A stretch of 64,000 nucleotides of DNA from NCBI RefSeq assembly GCF_019083805.1, contig NZ_JAHRDV010000008.1, forward strand, positions 62,001 to 126,000, written 5' to 3'. Shown here one piece after another: positions 53,809 through 63,136 of this stretch; positions within the stretch are counted from its first letter, which is position 1; each line of letters opens with the position of its first letter. The notes under the pieces were generated by a model. The model made no database searches. It was not told the DNA's origin and was given only the letters and a program-made list of their open reading frames with translations. This stretch comes from Acetobacter estunensis. Its GTDB lineage: Bacteria; Pseudomonadota; Alphaproteobacteria; Acetobacterales; Acetobacteraceae. The translations under genes were made by a program, and so were the position numbers.

Positions 53809-55854
53809 ATGACTCCGCGCGAAGTGACGAAGACGTGGCCCAGCCGCCTAATTTGCCATGCCATCCGCGGCTGGCTCGGCTTTGCCTTGCGCACCACACG
53901 CTGGCAGATCGAGCTTCACCCCGAAGCCCGTACCTTGCTCCTCGCGGATCGTCACAAAGGGACATCTCATACGGGTCTGCTTGTCGCCTTCTGGCACGAA
54001 GCCCTCGCCCTTTCTCCAGCCCTGTGGTGGTGGGCGGAGCCACGCAATCCGAGCCTGCGGCTGCATGTGCTCATCAGCCACAATCGCGACGGACGCCTGA
54101 TCGCGGAAATCGTCGCCCCATGGCGCATTCCTGCTCTCCACGGCTCCTCCCACAAGAAAGGTAAGGACAAAGGGGGATTACTCGCCCTGCGACAGATGCG
54201 AGCGGCCCTGCTGGCGGGCGATGTGGTGACCATCATGCCCGACGGGCCGAAAGGGCCGCCGCGCACGGTGCAGGTCGGCGTGCTCGCGCTGGCGGAAATG
54301 ACGGGCGCTCCCATTCTCCCCATGGGAGCGATGTGCCACCACTGGCGCGCGCCGTCATGGGACCGGATGCTCGTGCCGCTGCCGTTCGGACGCGGTCGGC
54401 TCGTCTGTGGCGCACCAGTCCACGTGACATCCGAGACACGCGAGGCAGCGCAAAAGCTGCTGACGGAACGGCTGGATGCCGCGTCGGCAGAAGCCCAGCG
54501 GAAAACGGACGCCTCACCCGAACCTTTGGCCCCCCTGTCCACTCATCCTCCCTCGAACGCCTTGGGAGCCAAAATCTGGTCCGCTCTCGCCACGCTGCTA
54601 GCACCTGCCCTGCTCGCAATGCTGCGTGTGCGAGTGCGCCGGGGACGTGAACTGCGCGAGCGCCTGCGAGAGAGAATGGGATTCTCCGCAGGACAGCGGC
54701 CGGATGGTCCTCTGGTCTGGTTTCACGCAGCCAGTGTGGGGGAAACTATCTCCATCCTGCCCGTCATGCGTGCCCTGAGCGCGGACATAACCCTTCTGAT
54801 CACCACCGGCACTGTCACTGCCGCCCGCCTGCTGGAGCGGGAAGCATCCGATCTCCTCACGCAAGGGCGCATGGAGCATCGTTTCGTGCCCCTCGACGTT
54901 CCGCGCTGGATGTGGCGTTTTCTACGACATTGGAAACCCGATGCGCTGGTTCTCACGGAAAGCGAATTGTGGCCCAACCTGATCGACGCATGCACCAGTC
55001 AGTGTGTGCCGGTGATCGTTCTCAATGGCCGCCTCTCTCCGCGCGCCCTGCGTGGGTGGCTGCGCGCCCCAGCTTTTGCGGCGCACATCATGGCGGGGCT
55101 GACATGGGTTGCCGCCCGTTCACCCGACGATGCAGCCCGCTTCCGTATACTCGGCGCACAGAATGTCTCCTGCGATGGCGATCTCAAAACCGCCGCCCCG
55201 CCACTGCCCGCAGACACCGACATGCTGACACGGGCCCGCAACGCGCTCGGCAATCGTCCGGTCTGGATCGCAGCATCAACACATGAAGGCGAAGAAGACC
55301 TCGTTCTCGAAGCGGCCCATTGCCTACGCCAGACATGGCCAGATCTGCTGACCATCATAGCACCCCGCCATCCCGAACGTGGTACCGATGTCGCCGCACT
55401 CAGTGCACGCGCCTTTCCGGATTGTGGGCTGCCACCCCGCCGATCGCAGGATCAATGGCCCCGTCCGCAGGACGCCGTATGGATCGTGGACACGCTGGGC
55501 GAACTCGGCACCGTATTCCGCCTCTCGCCCATCGTGTTCATGGGCAACAGCCTTTTCCCAACCGGCACTTCGGCCAAAGGCGGGGGCCACAACCCGTTCG
55601 AGCCGGCCCGTCTCGGCTGTGTTCTTGCCTCCGGACCCCAGATCGGCAATTTCGAAGAGGCGTTCGCAGTGCTCTCGGAAGCTGTGACCATCGTGCCCGA
55701 TGCTCTGGCGCTGGCGGACTGGGTGGCCGCGCAGTTGTCCGATCCTGCTCACGTCAAAGCCTGCGGCGTCCTCGCACAAAATGCCGCCGCGCATAATACC
55801 GCTCTGCCCCAACAACTGGCCGACCGTATCCGCGCTCTGGTGCGGTATGGTTAA
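53809..55854 (+). CDS. waaA: Fusion of DUF374 acyltransferase-like domain and Kdo transferase
   Basis: The product fuses two enzymes. Residues about 10-230 (from the 53809 start) are a DUF374 lysophospholipid acyltransferase-like domain (LLVAFWHEALAL, HGSSHKKGKDKGG, VVTIMPDGPKGPPRTVQVG). Residues about 265-681 are WaaA/KdtA (WFHAASVGETISILPVMRAL, TGTVTAARLL, TESELWPNLID, FMGNSLFPTGTSAKGGGHNPFEPA), which attaches Kdo to lipid A. In other Alphaproteobacteria these two genes are usually adjacent. The start is uncertain: ATG at 53743 or an upstream in-frame start is possible. The stop overlaps lpxK by eight bases. Confidence 0.88.
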   Translation: MTPREVTKTWPSRLICHAIRGWLGFALRTTRWQIELHPEARTLLLADRHKGTSHTGLLVAFWHEALALSPALWWWAEPRNPSLRLHVLISHNRDGRLIAEIVAPWRIPALHGSSHKKGKDKGGLLALRQMRAALLAGDVVTIMPDGPKGPPRTVQVGVLALAEMTGAPILPMGAMCHHWRAPSWDRMLVPLPFGRGRLVCGAPVHVTSETREAAQKLLTERLDAASAEAQRKTDASPEPLAPLSTHPPSNALGAKIWSALATLLAPALLAMLRVRVRRGRELRERLRERMGFSAGQRPDGPLVWFHAASVGETISILPVMRALSADITLLITTGTVTAARLLEREASDLLTQGRMEHRFVPLDVPRWMWRFLRHWKPDALVLTESELWPNLIDACTSQCVPVIVLNGRLSPRALRGWLRAPAFAAHIMAGLTWVAARSPDDAARFRILGAQNVSCDGDLKTAAPPLPADTDMLTRARNALGNRPVWIAASTHEGEEDLVLEAAHCLRQTWPDLLTIIAPRHPERGTDVAALSARAFPDCGLPPRRSQDQWPRPQDAVWIVDTLGELGTVFRLSPIVFMGNSLFPTGTSAKGGGHNPFEPARLGCVLASGPQIGNFEEAFAVLSEAVTIVPDALALADWVAAQLSDPAHVKACGVLAQNAAAHNTALPQQLADRIRALVRYG

Positions 55855-56860
55855 ACCAACACTCACACCTCCCGCTTTCTGGTGGCGCAAAGCCGGTATC
55901 ACTGCCCACCTCCTTCGCCCATTCGCTGCCCTTATGGCCCTCGTCGCACGGCGTCGTCGCCGCCAAAGAGGCTGGATCGCCCCGGTTCCGGTGCTGTGCG
56001 TAGGAAACCTGACCGTGGGCGGCACTGGCAAAACGACCGTCGTGCTGGACTTCGCACGTCGTCTGAACGCCCGAGGCGAGCGTGTTCATTGTCTGACACG
56101 TGGTTATGGAGGACGACTGGGACGAGGTGGCCAGCCCGTGCATGTGGAGCCAGCCCGTCATGACGCGCGTGATGTCGGCGACGAAGCACTGCTGCTGGCC
56201 GAAGTCGCCCCCACATGGGTCTGTGCCGACCGCGCGGCGGCAGCAAAAGCCGCCTGTGCCGCTGGCGCCACCTGCCTGCTGATGGATGACGGTTTCCAGA
56301 ACCCGAGCCTGCATCGCACACTTTCTCTCGTGCTGGTCGATGGCGCTGTAGGATTCGGCAATGGCCTCCCGCTACCGGCCGGCCCCCTGCGGGAAGGACT
56401 GGATGCAGGACTCGCTGCCACCGATGTGGTCGTTATTACAGGGGAGGACCGAAGCGGGACGGCCGAACGTCTTGCGCACCATGCTCCAAATAAGCCGGTT
56501 CTGTCCGCCGGACTTGTAATGGACGCGCCACCCGAACAGGCTCGCACCCGTCCGATCGTGGCGTTCGCTGGACTGGCGCGGCCGGACAAGTTCTTTGAGG
56601 GTCTGCGCACACTGGGTATCCAACCGGTGTCTTGCGTGCCCTTCCCCGATCATCACGTCCTGACGGAGCGCGAGCACAACAGCCTGCTGGCGCTGGCACG
56701 GACGCACAACGCCCTTCTGCTCACGACACCCAAAGACGCCGTGCGCCTGCCACCCGTCTTCCGGCAAAAAGTCGAGGTGATTGGCGTGAATCTCCAATGG
56801 AATACGCCTCGAAGTGTTGAACGGCTGTTGGACCGGCTGCTGAACAAGGAGCCGTCATGA
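55847..56860 (+). CDS. lpxK: Tetraacyldisaccharide 4'-kinase
   Basis: The 337-residue product phosphorylates the 4' position of the lipid A precursor. It has an N-terminal amphipathic helix (ITAHLLRPFAALMALVARRR), Walker A GNLTVGGTGKTTV (about 52-64), HCLTRGYGGRL, MDDGFQNPSLHRTLSLVLVDGAVGFGNG and LPAGPLREGL. Longer in-frame starts lie inside waaA and are rejected. It overlaps waaA by eight bases and the next gene by four (ATGA). Confidence 0.95.
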   Translation: MVKPTLTPPAFWWRKAGITAHLLRPFAALMALVARRRRRQRGWIAPVPVLCVGNLTVGGTGKTTVVLDFARRLNARGERVHCLTRGYGGRLGRGGQPVHVEPARHDARDVGDEALLLAEVAPTWVCADRAAAAKAACAAGATCLLMDDGFQNPSLHRTLSLVLVDGAVGFGNGLPLPAGPLREGLDAGLAATDVVVITGEDRSGTAERLAHHAPNKPVLSAGLVMDAPPEQARTRPIVAFAGLARPDKFFEGLRTLGIQPVSCVPFPDHHVLTEREHNSLLALARTHNALLLTTPKDAVRLPPVFRQKVEVIGVNLQWNTPRSVERLLDRLLNKEPS

Positions 56861-57780
56861 GCGACGCCAGAATATCTTTGGGCATGCGTGCGGAAGCGTG
56901 GCTGGCGCGCGGCGCGTTGGCGCTCCTGCGGCGTCTTGGACCGGTGCGCTCTTCCAATCTGGCCGGAGGTTTCTGCCGAGTGGTCGGACCTCTCCTCCCG
57001 GTCTCGAAAGTGGCCGATACCAATCTGCGACTGGCCATGCCGGAACTGGACACATCTGCGCGCCGACGCATCGTGCGTGGCGTGTGGGAAAATCTCGGCC
57101 GCACAGTGGGCGAGTTTCCACATATCGCGAGCCTGCGCGAAAACACGCCCGAAGGCCCAGGCTTCGAAGTGGTGGGAGCCGAACATCTGCTCGCACAGGC
57201 GCGGCGCGGTGGCCCGGCGCTGTTTGTCTCGGGCCACATCGGCAACTGGGAAATGCTCCCACCCGCCGTAGCCCGTCACGGCGTCGGGTTCGCCTCTTTC
57301 TACCGCGCCGCCTCTAATCCGCTGGTGGACCGCCTGATCCGCGATCTGCGCGATAAGGCGATGGCCGATCCCCTTCCCCTCTTTCCCAAAGGCGCCGAGG
57401 GCGCAAAAGCCGCCCTGAGATGGGTCAGCAACGGGGGGCGGCTGGGCCTGCTCATGGACCAGAAAATGAATGACGGGATCAAGGCCCGTTTTTTCGGCCA
57501 GCCCGCCATGACCGCGCCCGCTCTGGCCTTCATGGCGCTGCGTCTGAAATGCCCCGTCATTCCGGGGTATGTGCAGCGGCTCGGCCCGGCCCGCCTGAGA
57601 ATCGTGGTGGAAGCGCCTCTCGAACTCCCTGCCAGCGGCAACCGGCAGGCCGATGTGACGTTATTAACCCAGACCATCAACGACCGGCTGGAACACTGGA
57701 TCCGCACCCGTCCCGAAAGCTGGCTGTGGCTGCATCGACGCTGGCCGCGCGAGGTGATGGCAACCGCGCAACACGGTTGA
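56857..57780 (+). CDS. Lipid A late acyltransferase (LpxL/LpxM type)
   Basis: The 307-residue product is a lysophospholipid/lipid A acyltransferase: catalytic H-x4-E in FVSGHIGNWEML (H127, E132), GLLMDQKMNDGIKARFFGQPA, LRLKCPVIPGY and PESWLWLHRRWP. It adds a secondary acyl chain to Kdo-lipid A. It is the last gene of the waaA-lpxK-acyltransferase operon. Which chain (lauroyl or myristoyl) is added cannot be decided. Confidence 0.92.
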   Translation: MSDARISLGMRAEAWLARGALALLRRLGPVRSSNLAGGFCRVVGPLLPVSKVADTNLRLAMPELDTSARRRIVRGVWENLGRTVGEFPHIASLRENTPEGPGFEVVGAEHLLAQARRGGPALFVSGHIGNWEMLPPAVARHGVGFASFYRAASNPLVDRLIRDLRDKAMADPLPLFPKGAEGAKAALRWVSNGGRLGLLMDQKMNDGIKARFFGQPAMTAPALAFMALRLKCPVIPGYVQRLGPARLRIVVEAPLELPASGNRQADVTLLTQTINDRLEHWIRTRPESWLWLHRRWPREVMATAQHG

Positions 57781-58004
57781 TTCGCGCGCACCGCTCATAG
57801 CGCTCTGCACGCAAATCGATCACCTGCACACCGATGTGCCCATTTATTGTGCAGTATCGCGCATCGCTTCCGAAACGATGTGTTCTCTCCGACACGCCCT
57901 TTTTCACCGCCCCTGAACAGGGGTGCAAACCTTTCGTTTATCGTTGGCGATCCCTTCGCCAAGCACATACCGTTCATGTGTCGGATGCACGAAGGAGATA
58001 CGAA

Positions 58005-58367
58005 ATGTCGGATGTGATGCTGTCCCCCCAAGTGGATTTCGGGTCCAACGTCATTCCCTTCCGTATGGGATTTCTTGCTCGCCACCGCGAATATCTTGCC
58101 CGCTGGCTGGAAGCCGGACAGCGCATGGGGCTGTGCTCCACGGAAATCTGTATCGACGAGGACGCACCCGCGACCTGCAACGAGGTGATCGTTGTCTGGG
58201 TGCGTGAGAACGCTTCGCCCGCTTACCTTATCCGGCCCGATGGTGCCCGCTGGCTCGTGATCGACGCGCTTCGCGACACGACCCTCAGCCGTGAATCTTC
58301 TCTGGAAATGGCGCTCGACTTCATCCGTCCGGCCCTTCCGATCCAGGACAAGGTGGTCGCGGCCTGA
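58005..58367 (+). CDS. Small conserved protein of unknown function
   Basis: No family recognised. The 120-residue product is charged and soluble, starting MSDVMLSPQVDFGSNVIPF and containing LARWLEAGQRMGLCSTEICIDEDAPATCNEVIVVWVREN. The start at 58005 has a perfect AAGGAG at seven bases, which supports real translation and excludes the longer upstream frame (57834). It ends before a strong hairpin. Confidence 0.72.
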   Translation: MSDVMLSPQVDFGSNVIPFRMGFLARHREYLARWLEAGQRMGLCSTEICIDEDAPATCNEVIVVWVRENASPAYLIRPDGARWLVIDALRDTTLSRESSLEMALDFIRPALPIQDKVVAA

Positions 58368-58402
58368 GGCCCGCCTTTCTATTTCCGACATTAAAGCGAG
58401 AC

Positions 58403-58425
58403 TGCCCGGTCAGACTGACCGGGCA
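58403..58425. terminator. Hairpin between convergent genes
   Basis: Perfect 10-bp stem TGCCCGGTCA (58403-58412) / TGACCGGGCA (58416-58425), loop GAC, between the convergent small gene and the LppC-type gene. The following run is TAATGTGTTTTACG on the plus strand; it probably terminates both. Confidence 0.75.
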
Positions 58426-58434
58426 TAATGTGTT

Positions 58435-59847
58435 TTACGACGCGCCAGAACCTGTCGGGACAGGCTTTCCATCGGCCCCCAGCAGACGAGCGCCTCCACC
58501 CGGCTGCACCTCGAAAATACCCAGACGACGCTCCGTTGAGCCATCGGGCATCAGGCGCACAACGCCATCGGCTCCCACAAACCCCTCAGGCCGGGTCAGT
58601 TGATCGACCGGATAACCGCTTCCACCACTGGCCTGATAGGTCGTGGCCGCGACACTTCCCGCATCATAGGCAAGATCGGCCATCGGCTTGGGCACACGAT
58701 GATTGGCAGCCGCGAACTCCTGCACGAATGCTTTGCGTCCCGCCGGATCAGGCGCTGCGTACCACGCACCGGCGATGCTGCCGAGCTTGCCCGCAAAGGC
58801 GGCCCACAGACCCGGTCCCATCACGCGCACGTCGGTCGTGCGCACCTGTGAGGCTTTCATCGCATCGATGACGTTCTTCAGCCCCAGTCCCGTATCCGCC
58901 AGCAGCAACGCATCGAAGGGCGGCGCCGACATGACAGGAGCGGTGGCCGCACTACCGGCCGTGGTTGTCGCGTCATCCGTCTTGGGAGCCGTGGAAGACA
59001 AAGCATTTGCCAGATCGGTGGGCAGATCCTGTGCCGGAGCCGCCGCCTCACCCGAGGCTGCCGTCATGCGGCTGTCACGCGCGGATAACGTGGCCAGACC
59101 GGAGTTGATCGCCTCGGGTGTCGTCGCGTGGTAGGTCACCTGCGGCGCGGACAGCGCGTTCTCCTGACACGCGACGATCAGCGCGTCACCCATGGCATGA
59201 CCAAGCGGAGTGTCGGGAAGGAAGGCCGCGAACTGTCGCCGTCCTTCCGCTTTCGCAGCCGCGACCAGACGCTCCACCTGCTGGCGCGGCGAAAGACCGA
59301 ACGCCCACACACCGGGACGGCCCTGCGCGACATCGCTGGTGAAGGCAATGACAGGCACACCGTTCTGGATCGCCACGGGCGCGATCATGGAGGTATCGGG
59401 GCTGGTCAGCGGCCCGAGAATGATGCCGTCTCCCGAACTCACAGCCGCCTGTATGGCCGCGGCCGCCCCGCCAACCGCCGTGTCATGCGCATCGATCTGC
59501 GGAACCGGAGCCGTGGCGGGTGTGCCGGGTTTTGGCGCCAGCGCCACCCGTGCCGCCGCCAGCATTTCATTGCCCAACGCCCCATTGGGACCGCTGAGCG
59601 GCAGCAAAACGCCCACATTGCGCGCGCCGCTCGTGGTAGTGGCCGTGGTGCCCGAAGAGAGCGAGACAGGCCCGGACGAACAGGCCGTGAGCGCGAAAAG
59701 CGCCACGCCGGAGAGATGACGCAGCAGGCGGCGGCTGGTATGGCCCGACCTGCCGGAGGACGAAGAGGAGACGGAAGCGTTCCGTTCCTGATACGACTGC
59801 GCGGCACGAGCGCCTTTACGCGACGGGAACCTGCATGTCCGATTCAT
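58435..59847 (-). CDS. LppC/LpoA-type lipoprotein with periplasmic-binding fold
   Basis: The 470-residue lipoprotein has a lipobox ALTAC (Cys56) after a long N-terminal basic part. It has a type 1 periplasmic binding-protein fold: VGVLLPLSGPNGALGNEMLAAARVAL, IILGPLTSPDTSMIAPVA and NGVPVIAFTSD. In E. coli the LpoA homologue activates penicillin-binding protein 1A, and the gene neighbours rsmI there as here. The start at 59847 follows GAGGGTGAAG. A Thr/Ala-rich internal stretch (about 250-300) interrupts the fold. Function in peptidoglycan synthesis is inferred from the family. Confidence 0.87.
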   Translation of the reverse strand: MNRTCRFPSRKGARAAQSYQERNASVSSSSSGRSGHTSRRLLRHLSGVALFALTACSSGPVSLSSGTTATTTSGARNVGVLLPLSGPNGALGNEMLAAARVALAPKPGTPATAPVPQIDAHDTAVGGAAAAIQAAVSSGDGIILGPLTSPDTSMIAPVAIQNGVPVIAFTSDVAQGRPGVWAFGLSPRQQVERLVAAAKAEGRRQFAAFLPDTPLGHAMGDALIVACQENALSAPQVTYHATTPEAINSGLATLSARDSRMTAASGEAAAPAQDLPTDLANALSSTAPKTDDATTTAGSAATAPVMSAPPFDALLLADTGLGLKNVIDAMKASQVRTTDVRVMGPGLWAAFAGKLGSIAGAWYAAPDPAGRKAFVQEFAAANHRVPKPMADLAYDAGSVAATTYQASGGSGYPVDQLTRPEGFVGADGVVRLMPDGSTERRLGIFEVQPGGGARLLGADGKPVPTGSGAS

Positions 59848-60839
59848 CTTCACCCTCTTTCTCAGAACCAGTGTCTGCCGGATCACAGGCTACGCTTTCT
59901 CCGGACGACCCGACTTCCCATAGCGAAGGAATGCCCCCGCGTCATGTCGGAAGCATGGCAGACATCCAGAAAAATGGATCGGTGGAAGGCGGCCTCCTGA
60001 CATTGGTGGCCACACCCATCGGCAATCTGGGCGATCTTTCCCCACGCGCGGTCAACGCCATGCGTGAGGCCGATCTGGTGCTGTGCGAGGATACGCGGGT
60101 GACCGCGCGGCTGTTTTCGGAGTTCAACATCCACGTCCGCGCCGAGCCGCTTCACGAACATAACGAGCGTCAACGCGTGCCCGGACTGATCGCCCGACTT
60201 GAGGAAGGCCAGAAGATCGCCCTCGTCTCGGACGCGGGCATGCCGCTTCTCTCCGATCCGGGGTATCGCCTCGTCCGCGCCGCCATCGAGGCGGGCGTGC
60301 CCGTGACCGCCGTGCCCGGCCCGAACGCAGCACTGACCGCCCTCGTGCTCAGCGGTCTGCCCCCTCATCCTTATCTGTTCGTGGGATTTCCTCCTCCGCG
60401 CAGCGCTGCCCGACGCGAAAGTTTCGCCGTTCTCCGCGCCGCCGAGCGCACCGGACTGCGCGCCACACTCATCTGGCACGAAGCCCCCCATCGTCTGGCC
60501 GAGATGCTGGCCGATCTAGCTATTGTGTTTGGGGACAGCCGCCCCACCGTCGTGGCCCGTGAGCTCACCAAACGCTTCGAGGAAGTCCGCCGCGATACGG
60601 CAGCAGCACTGGCGGCACTGTACGAACAGGCTCCACCACGCGGAGAAATCACGGTGCTTGTCGGTCCATCCCCTGAAAAAGAGGACGCCGATCCAGCCGA
60701 CCTCGACCGCCAGCTTGAAGCGGCACTGGCAACGTCATCCGTCAAGGATGCCGCCACGCTGGTCGCCACCGCCGTGGGACTGCCGAGGAAGGTGGTCTAT
60801 GCCCGGGCGCTGGAACTCTCGGCAGCGAAAAAGAAGTAA
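59835..60839 (+). CDS. rsmI: 16S rRNA (cytidine-1402 2'-O)-methyltransferase
   Basis: The 334-residue product is RsmI of the tetrapyrrole-methylase fold, methylating C1402 in the ribosomal decoding centre. Signatures are LLTLVATPIGNLGDLSPRA near 54-72, VLCEDTRVTARLF, ALVSDAGMPLLSDPGYRLV and VTAVPGPNAALTALVLSGLP. Family members are about 285 residues, so the first 45 residues may be untranslated: ATGs at 59931 and 59955 are alternatives. With the ATG at 59835 its 5' end overlaps that of the divergent lipoprotein gene by 13 bases. Confidence 0.94.
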   Translation: MSDSSSPSFSEPVSAGSQATLSPDDPTSHSEGMPPRHVGSMADIQKNGSVEGGLLTLVATPIGNLGDLSPRAVNAMREADLVLCEDTRVTARLFSEFNIHVRAEPLHEHNERQRVPGLIARLEEGQKIALVSDAGMPLLSDPGYRLVRAAIEAGVPVTAVPGPNAALTALVLSGLPPHPYLFVGFPPPRSAARRESFAVLRAAERTGLRATLIWHEAPHRLAEMLADLAIVFGDSRPTVVARELTKRFEEVRRDTAAALAALYEQAPPRGEITVLVGPSPEKEDADPADLDRQLEAALATSSVKDAATLVATAVGLPRKVVYARALELSAAKKK

Positions 60840-60994
60840 CGGCGAGGTGAACACCGGCTTTCCAAATCACGAAGAAAGCACCCAAATCAAGGCACTGGTC
60901 ATGTTCCGGTAACAAATTCCGGTTGACTTGGAGGAATGGCAAACCGAAGGTCTCCAGCCTTGGGGTCACCCCCTCATGGAGCCCGGAAATTCGG

Positions 60995-62395
60995 ATGTCG
61001 TCTTCCACCAGCGGACTTACCTCGCACCAGATGGCGGCACGGGCACGTCGTCTTTCCATTTTCGTAGGCGCCGCCGCCGCACTGGCCGGTCTCATGTTCG
61101 GTTTGGACACCGGCGTAATTGCTGGCGCTCTCCCGCTCCTCAGTCACGATCTGGGGACGAGTGACCGAACGGCGGAATGGATCGTCTCCTCCCTCATGCT
61201 GGCGGCCGCCTTCGGCTCCTTTCAGGCAGGCACGCTGGCCGAACGCTGGGGACGACGGGGCACGCTGCTGATCGCCAGTGTTCTATTCCTGATCGGCATC
61301 GCCCTGTGTGCGCTTGCCCCCGGTGTGGAGGTGATGATCGCAGGCCGCATATGTCTGGGGCTGGGCGTGGGTCTCGCTGCGTTCGCGGCCCCTCTCTACA
61401 TCGCCGAGATCACGGCCCAGAGCCGTCGCGGGCGAATGATCGCGCTTTACCAGTTGATGATCACCATCGGCATCCTGATGGCCTTCATCTCCGATGGTCT
61501 GTTGGCGCAGGGAGGTCACTGGCGCTGGATGTTTGGTGTCATCGCTCTGCCGACACTGATGTTTCTGGGCACGACCCTCATGATCCCGCCCTCTCCGCGC
61601 TGGCTGCTCATGAAAGGGCGACGCGAGGAAGCCGTTCAGGTGCTTCGGGAACTGCGCGGCTCCTCCGAAGCCGCAAAGACGGAAGCGGATGGCATCGAAC
61701 TTCAGCTTTCCCATGAGAAACAGGCCGGACTTGCCCTGCTCCGGGTGTCTCCGGGCTTTCGGCGCACCTTCACACTCGGAATCGCCATTCAGGCGCTCCA
61801 GCAGTTCAGCGGCATCAATGTGCTGATGTACTATGCCCCGACCGTGCTGGAGCGCCTGCATTTCAGTGCCTCCGCCGCTGTGTGGTGCACCACGGCGCTC
61901 GGTGTAGCAAACACTCTGGCCACCATCGTTTCCGTAATGCTCATCGACCGATGGGGACGGCGTGGCCTGCTGCTGCTCAGCACGGCAGGGGCGGCTTTCG
62001 CCATGCTGGCCTTCGGCACATTGCTGTGGACAGGAGATCATTCCCCCGCCCTGACCGTCGGTCTTCTCGTGCTCTTCATCTGCGCCTTTGCCGTGGGTGA
62101 AGGCCCGCTGCCATGGGTGCTGTGTTCCGAAATCCAGCCCCTGCGCGGACGGACCTTCGCCATTTCCTGCTCCACCCTGTCCAACTGGATCGCCAACTGG
62201 GCGGTCAGCAACGTCCTGCTCTCCTGCCTAAACCTGATCGGAGCGCATGGCGTGTTCTGGTGTCTCGGCGCCTTCAACGCCCTGTTCTTTGCCGTGACGT
62301 GGTTCTTCGTGCCGGAAACGCGCGGTGAATCCCTCGAAGACATTGAAGAACGGGTGAATGCGGGTGTGCCGCTGCGCAGGCTGGGACGAACCTGA
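60995..62395 (+). CDS. MFS sugar porter
   Basis: The 466-residue product belongs to the sugar porter family of the major facilitator superfamily, with 12 helices. It has FGLDTGVIAGALP in helix 1, ERWGRRGTLL and DRWGRRGLLLL (the two loop motifs), PPSPRWLLMKGR, QALQQFSGINVLMYYAP and VPETRGESLEDIE. It imports a hexose, pentose or polyol with protons. The ATG at 60995 follows CCGGAA. A short imperfect hairpin lies just upstream (60952-60981). In other genomes yraN often follows rsmI; here this transporter does. Confidence 0.92.
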   Translation: MSSSTSGLTSHQMAARARRLSIFVGAAAALAGLMFGLDTGVIAGALPLLSHDLGTSDRTAEWIVSSLMLAAAFGSFQAGTLAERWGRRGTLLIASVLFLIGIALCALAPGVEVMIAGRICLGLGVGLAAFAAPLYIAEITAQSRRGRMIALYQLMITIGILMAFISDGLLAQGGHWRWMFGVIALPTLMFLGTTLMIPPSPRWLLMKGRREEAVQVLRELRGSSEAAKTEADGIELQLSHEKQAGLALLRVSPGFRRTFTLGIAIQALQQFSGINVLMYYAPTVLERLHFSASAAVWCTTALGVANTLATIVSVMLIDRWGRRGLLLLSTAGAAFAMLAFGTLLWTGDHSPALTVGLLVLFICAFAVGEGPLPWVLCSEIQPLRGRTFAISCSTLSNWIANWAVSNVLLSCLNLIGAHGVFWCLGAFNALFFAVTWFFVPETRGESLEDIEERVNAGVPLRRLGRT

Positions 62396-62401
62396 GCGCT
62401 T

Positions 62402-62505
62402 TAGAGCGCACTATGATTGGATTGAGCCAATCGTGCGCTCTATCTCTTTGTTTTTATAGTATCTTCACGTGATGAGGTGATTCCACCCAATCACGATCTG
62501 CTCTA
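62402..62505. repeat. Intergenic repeat-like element of nested hairpins
   Basis: TAGAGC at 62402-62407 and GCTCTA at 62500-62505 bound two hairpins. The first is AGAGCGCAC/GTGCGCTCT with inner GATTGG/CCAATC (62403-62441) and is followed by a T-rich run. The second is GTGATT/AATCAC (62477-62494). The CTCTATCTCTTTGTTTTTA part resembles dispersed intergenic repeats I have seen in Alphaproteobacteria. It can terminate the MFS gene, and its right edge supplies the TAG stop of the SMR gene. Confidence 0.6.
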
Positions 62506-62841
62506 GTGCGGCGATGAACCCGACAACAGGTTGATCACGCACACACCCGCCACGACCAGCCCCATCCCCACGATGGCCGCCCCGTCGGGGCGCTGACCAC
62601 GTAGAAGCCATGCCAGCAGAATGACAAGCACCGTGCCGAGCCCCGACCAGATGGCATAGGCGATCCCTGTGGGAATGGTCCTGACTGCCAGCGAGAGCAG
62701 ATAAAACGAGATGGCATAACCTGTCACCGTCACAACTGATGGCAGAAGACGGGTAAATCCCTGCGTCGCGCCCAGACAGGACGTGGCCGTCACTTCGGCG
62801 ATGATGGCAAGCAGAAGCTGAAAGCTGGCGGGCATGGGCAT
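62503..62841 (-). CDS. Small multidrug resistance (EmrE/SugE-type) efflux protein
   Basis: The 112-residue, four-helix membrane protein has the essential Glu16 in LAIIAEVTATS, then YLLSLAVRTIPTGIAYAIWSGLGTV and a fourth helix GMGLVVAGVCVINLL. This is the EmrE/QacE pattern (proton-coupled efflux of cationic drugs) rather than SugE, judged from the AYAIWSG segment. The stop codon TAG lies in the right end of the adjacent intergenic repeat. Start at 62841 or 62835. Confidence 0.9.
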   Translation of the reverse strand: MPMPASFQLLLAIIAEVTATSCLGATQGFTRLLPSVVTVTGYAISFYLLSLAVRTIPTGIAYAIWSGLGTVLVILLAWLLRGQRPDGAAIVGMGLVVAGVCVINLLSGSSPH

Positions 62842-63136
62842 CCAGTGGTCACGACATGGCTATGCGAAAAAAGAGATTTCCATTCCCTGAATGAATGGCA
62901 ACACGGGACACATGACGAGTCTCCCCTGTTTGTCCTCATTACCAAACACTTCATTGAGACGATTGCACGAAAACGTCCTGCCGCATTTGTTTACTTCCTG
63001 CTCAATAAAAAGCCCCATACAGGACGCGGCGGATCACTGCACCCGCCACAGTGTCATCATCTCCATGAGTCGTTTAGATGTTCTCGACCAGCTTTCTCTG
63101 GGCCTCTGATGCTCTGACCGACATGAGAAACCGGTC

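Noticed and set aside
62845..63117. 90-codon plus-strand frame before the mannosyltransferase
   Set aside because: No conserved pattern, and a second overlapping frame of similar length shows it is chance in open DNA.
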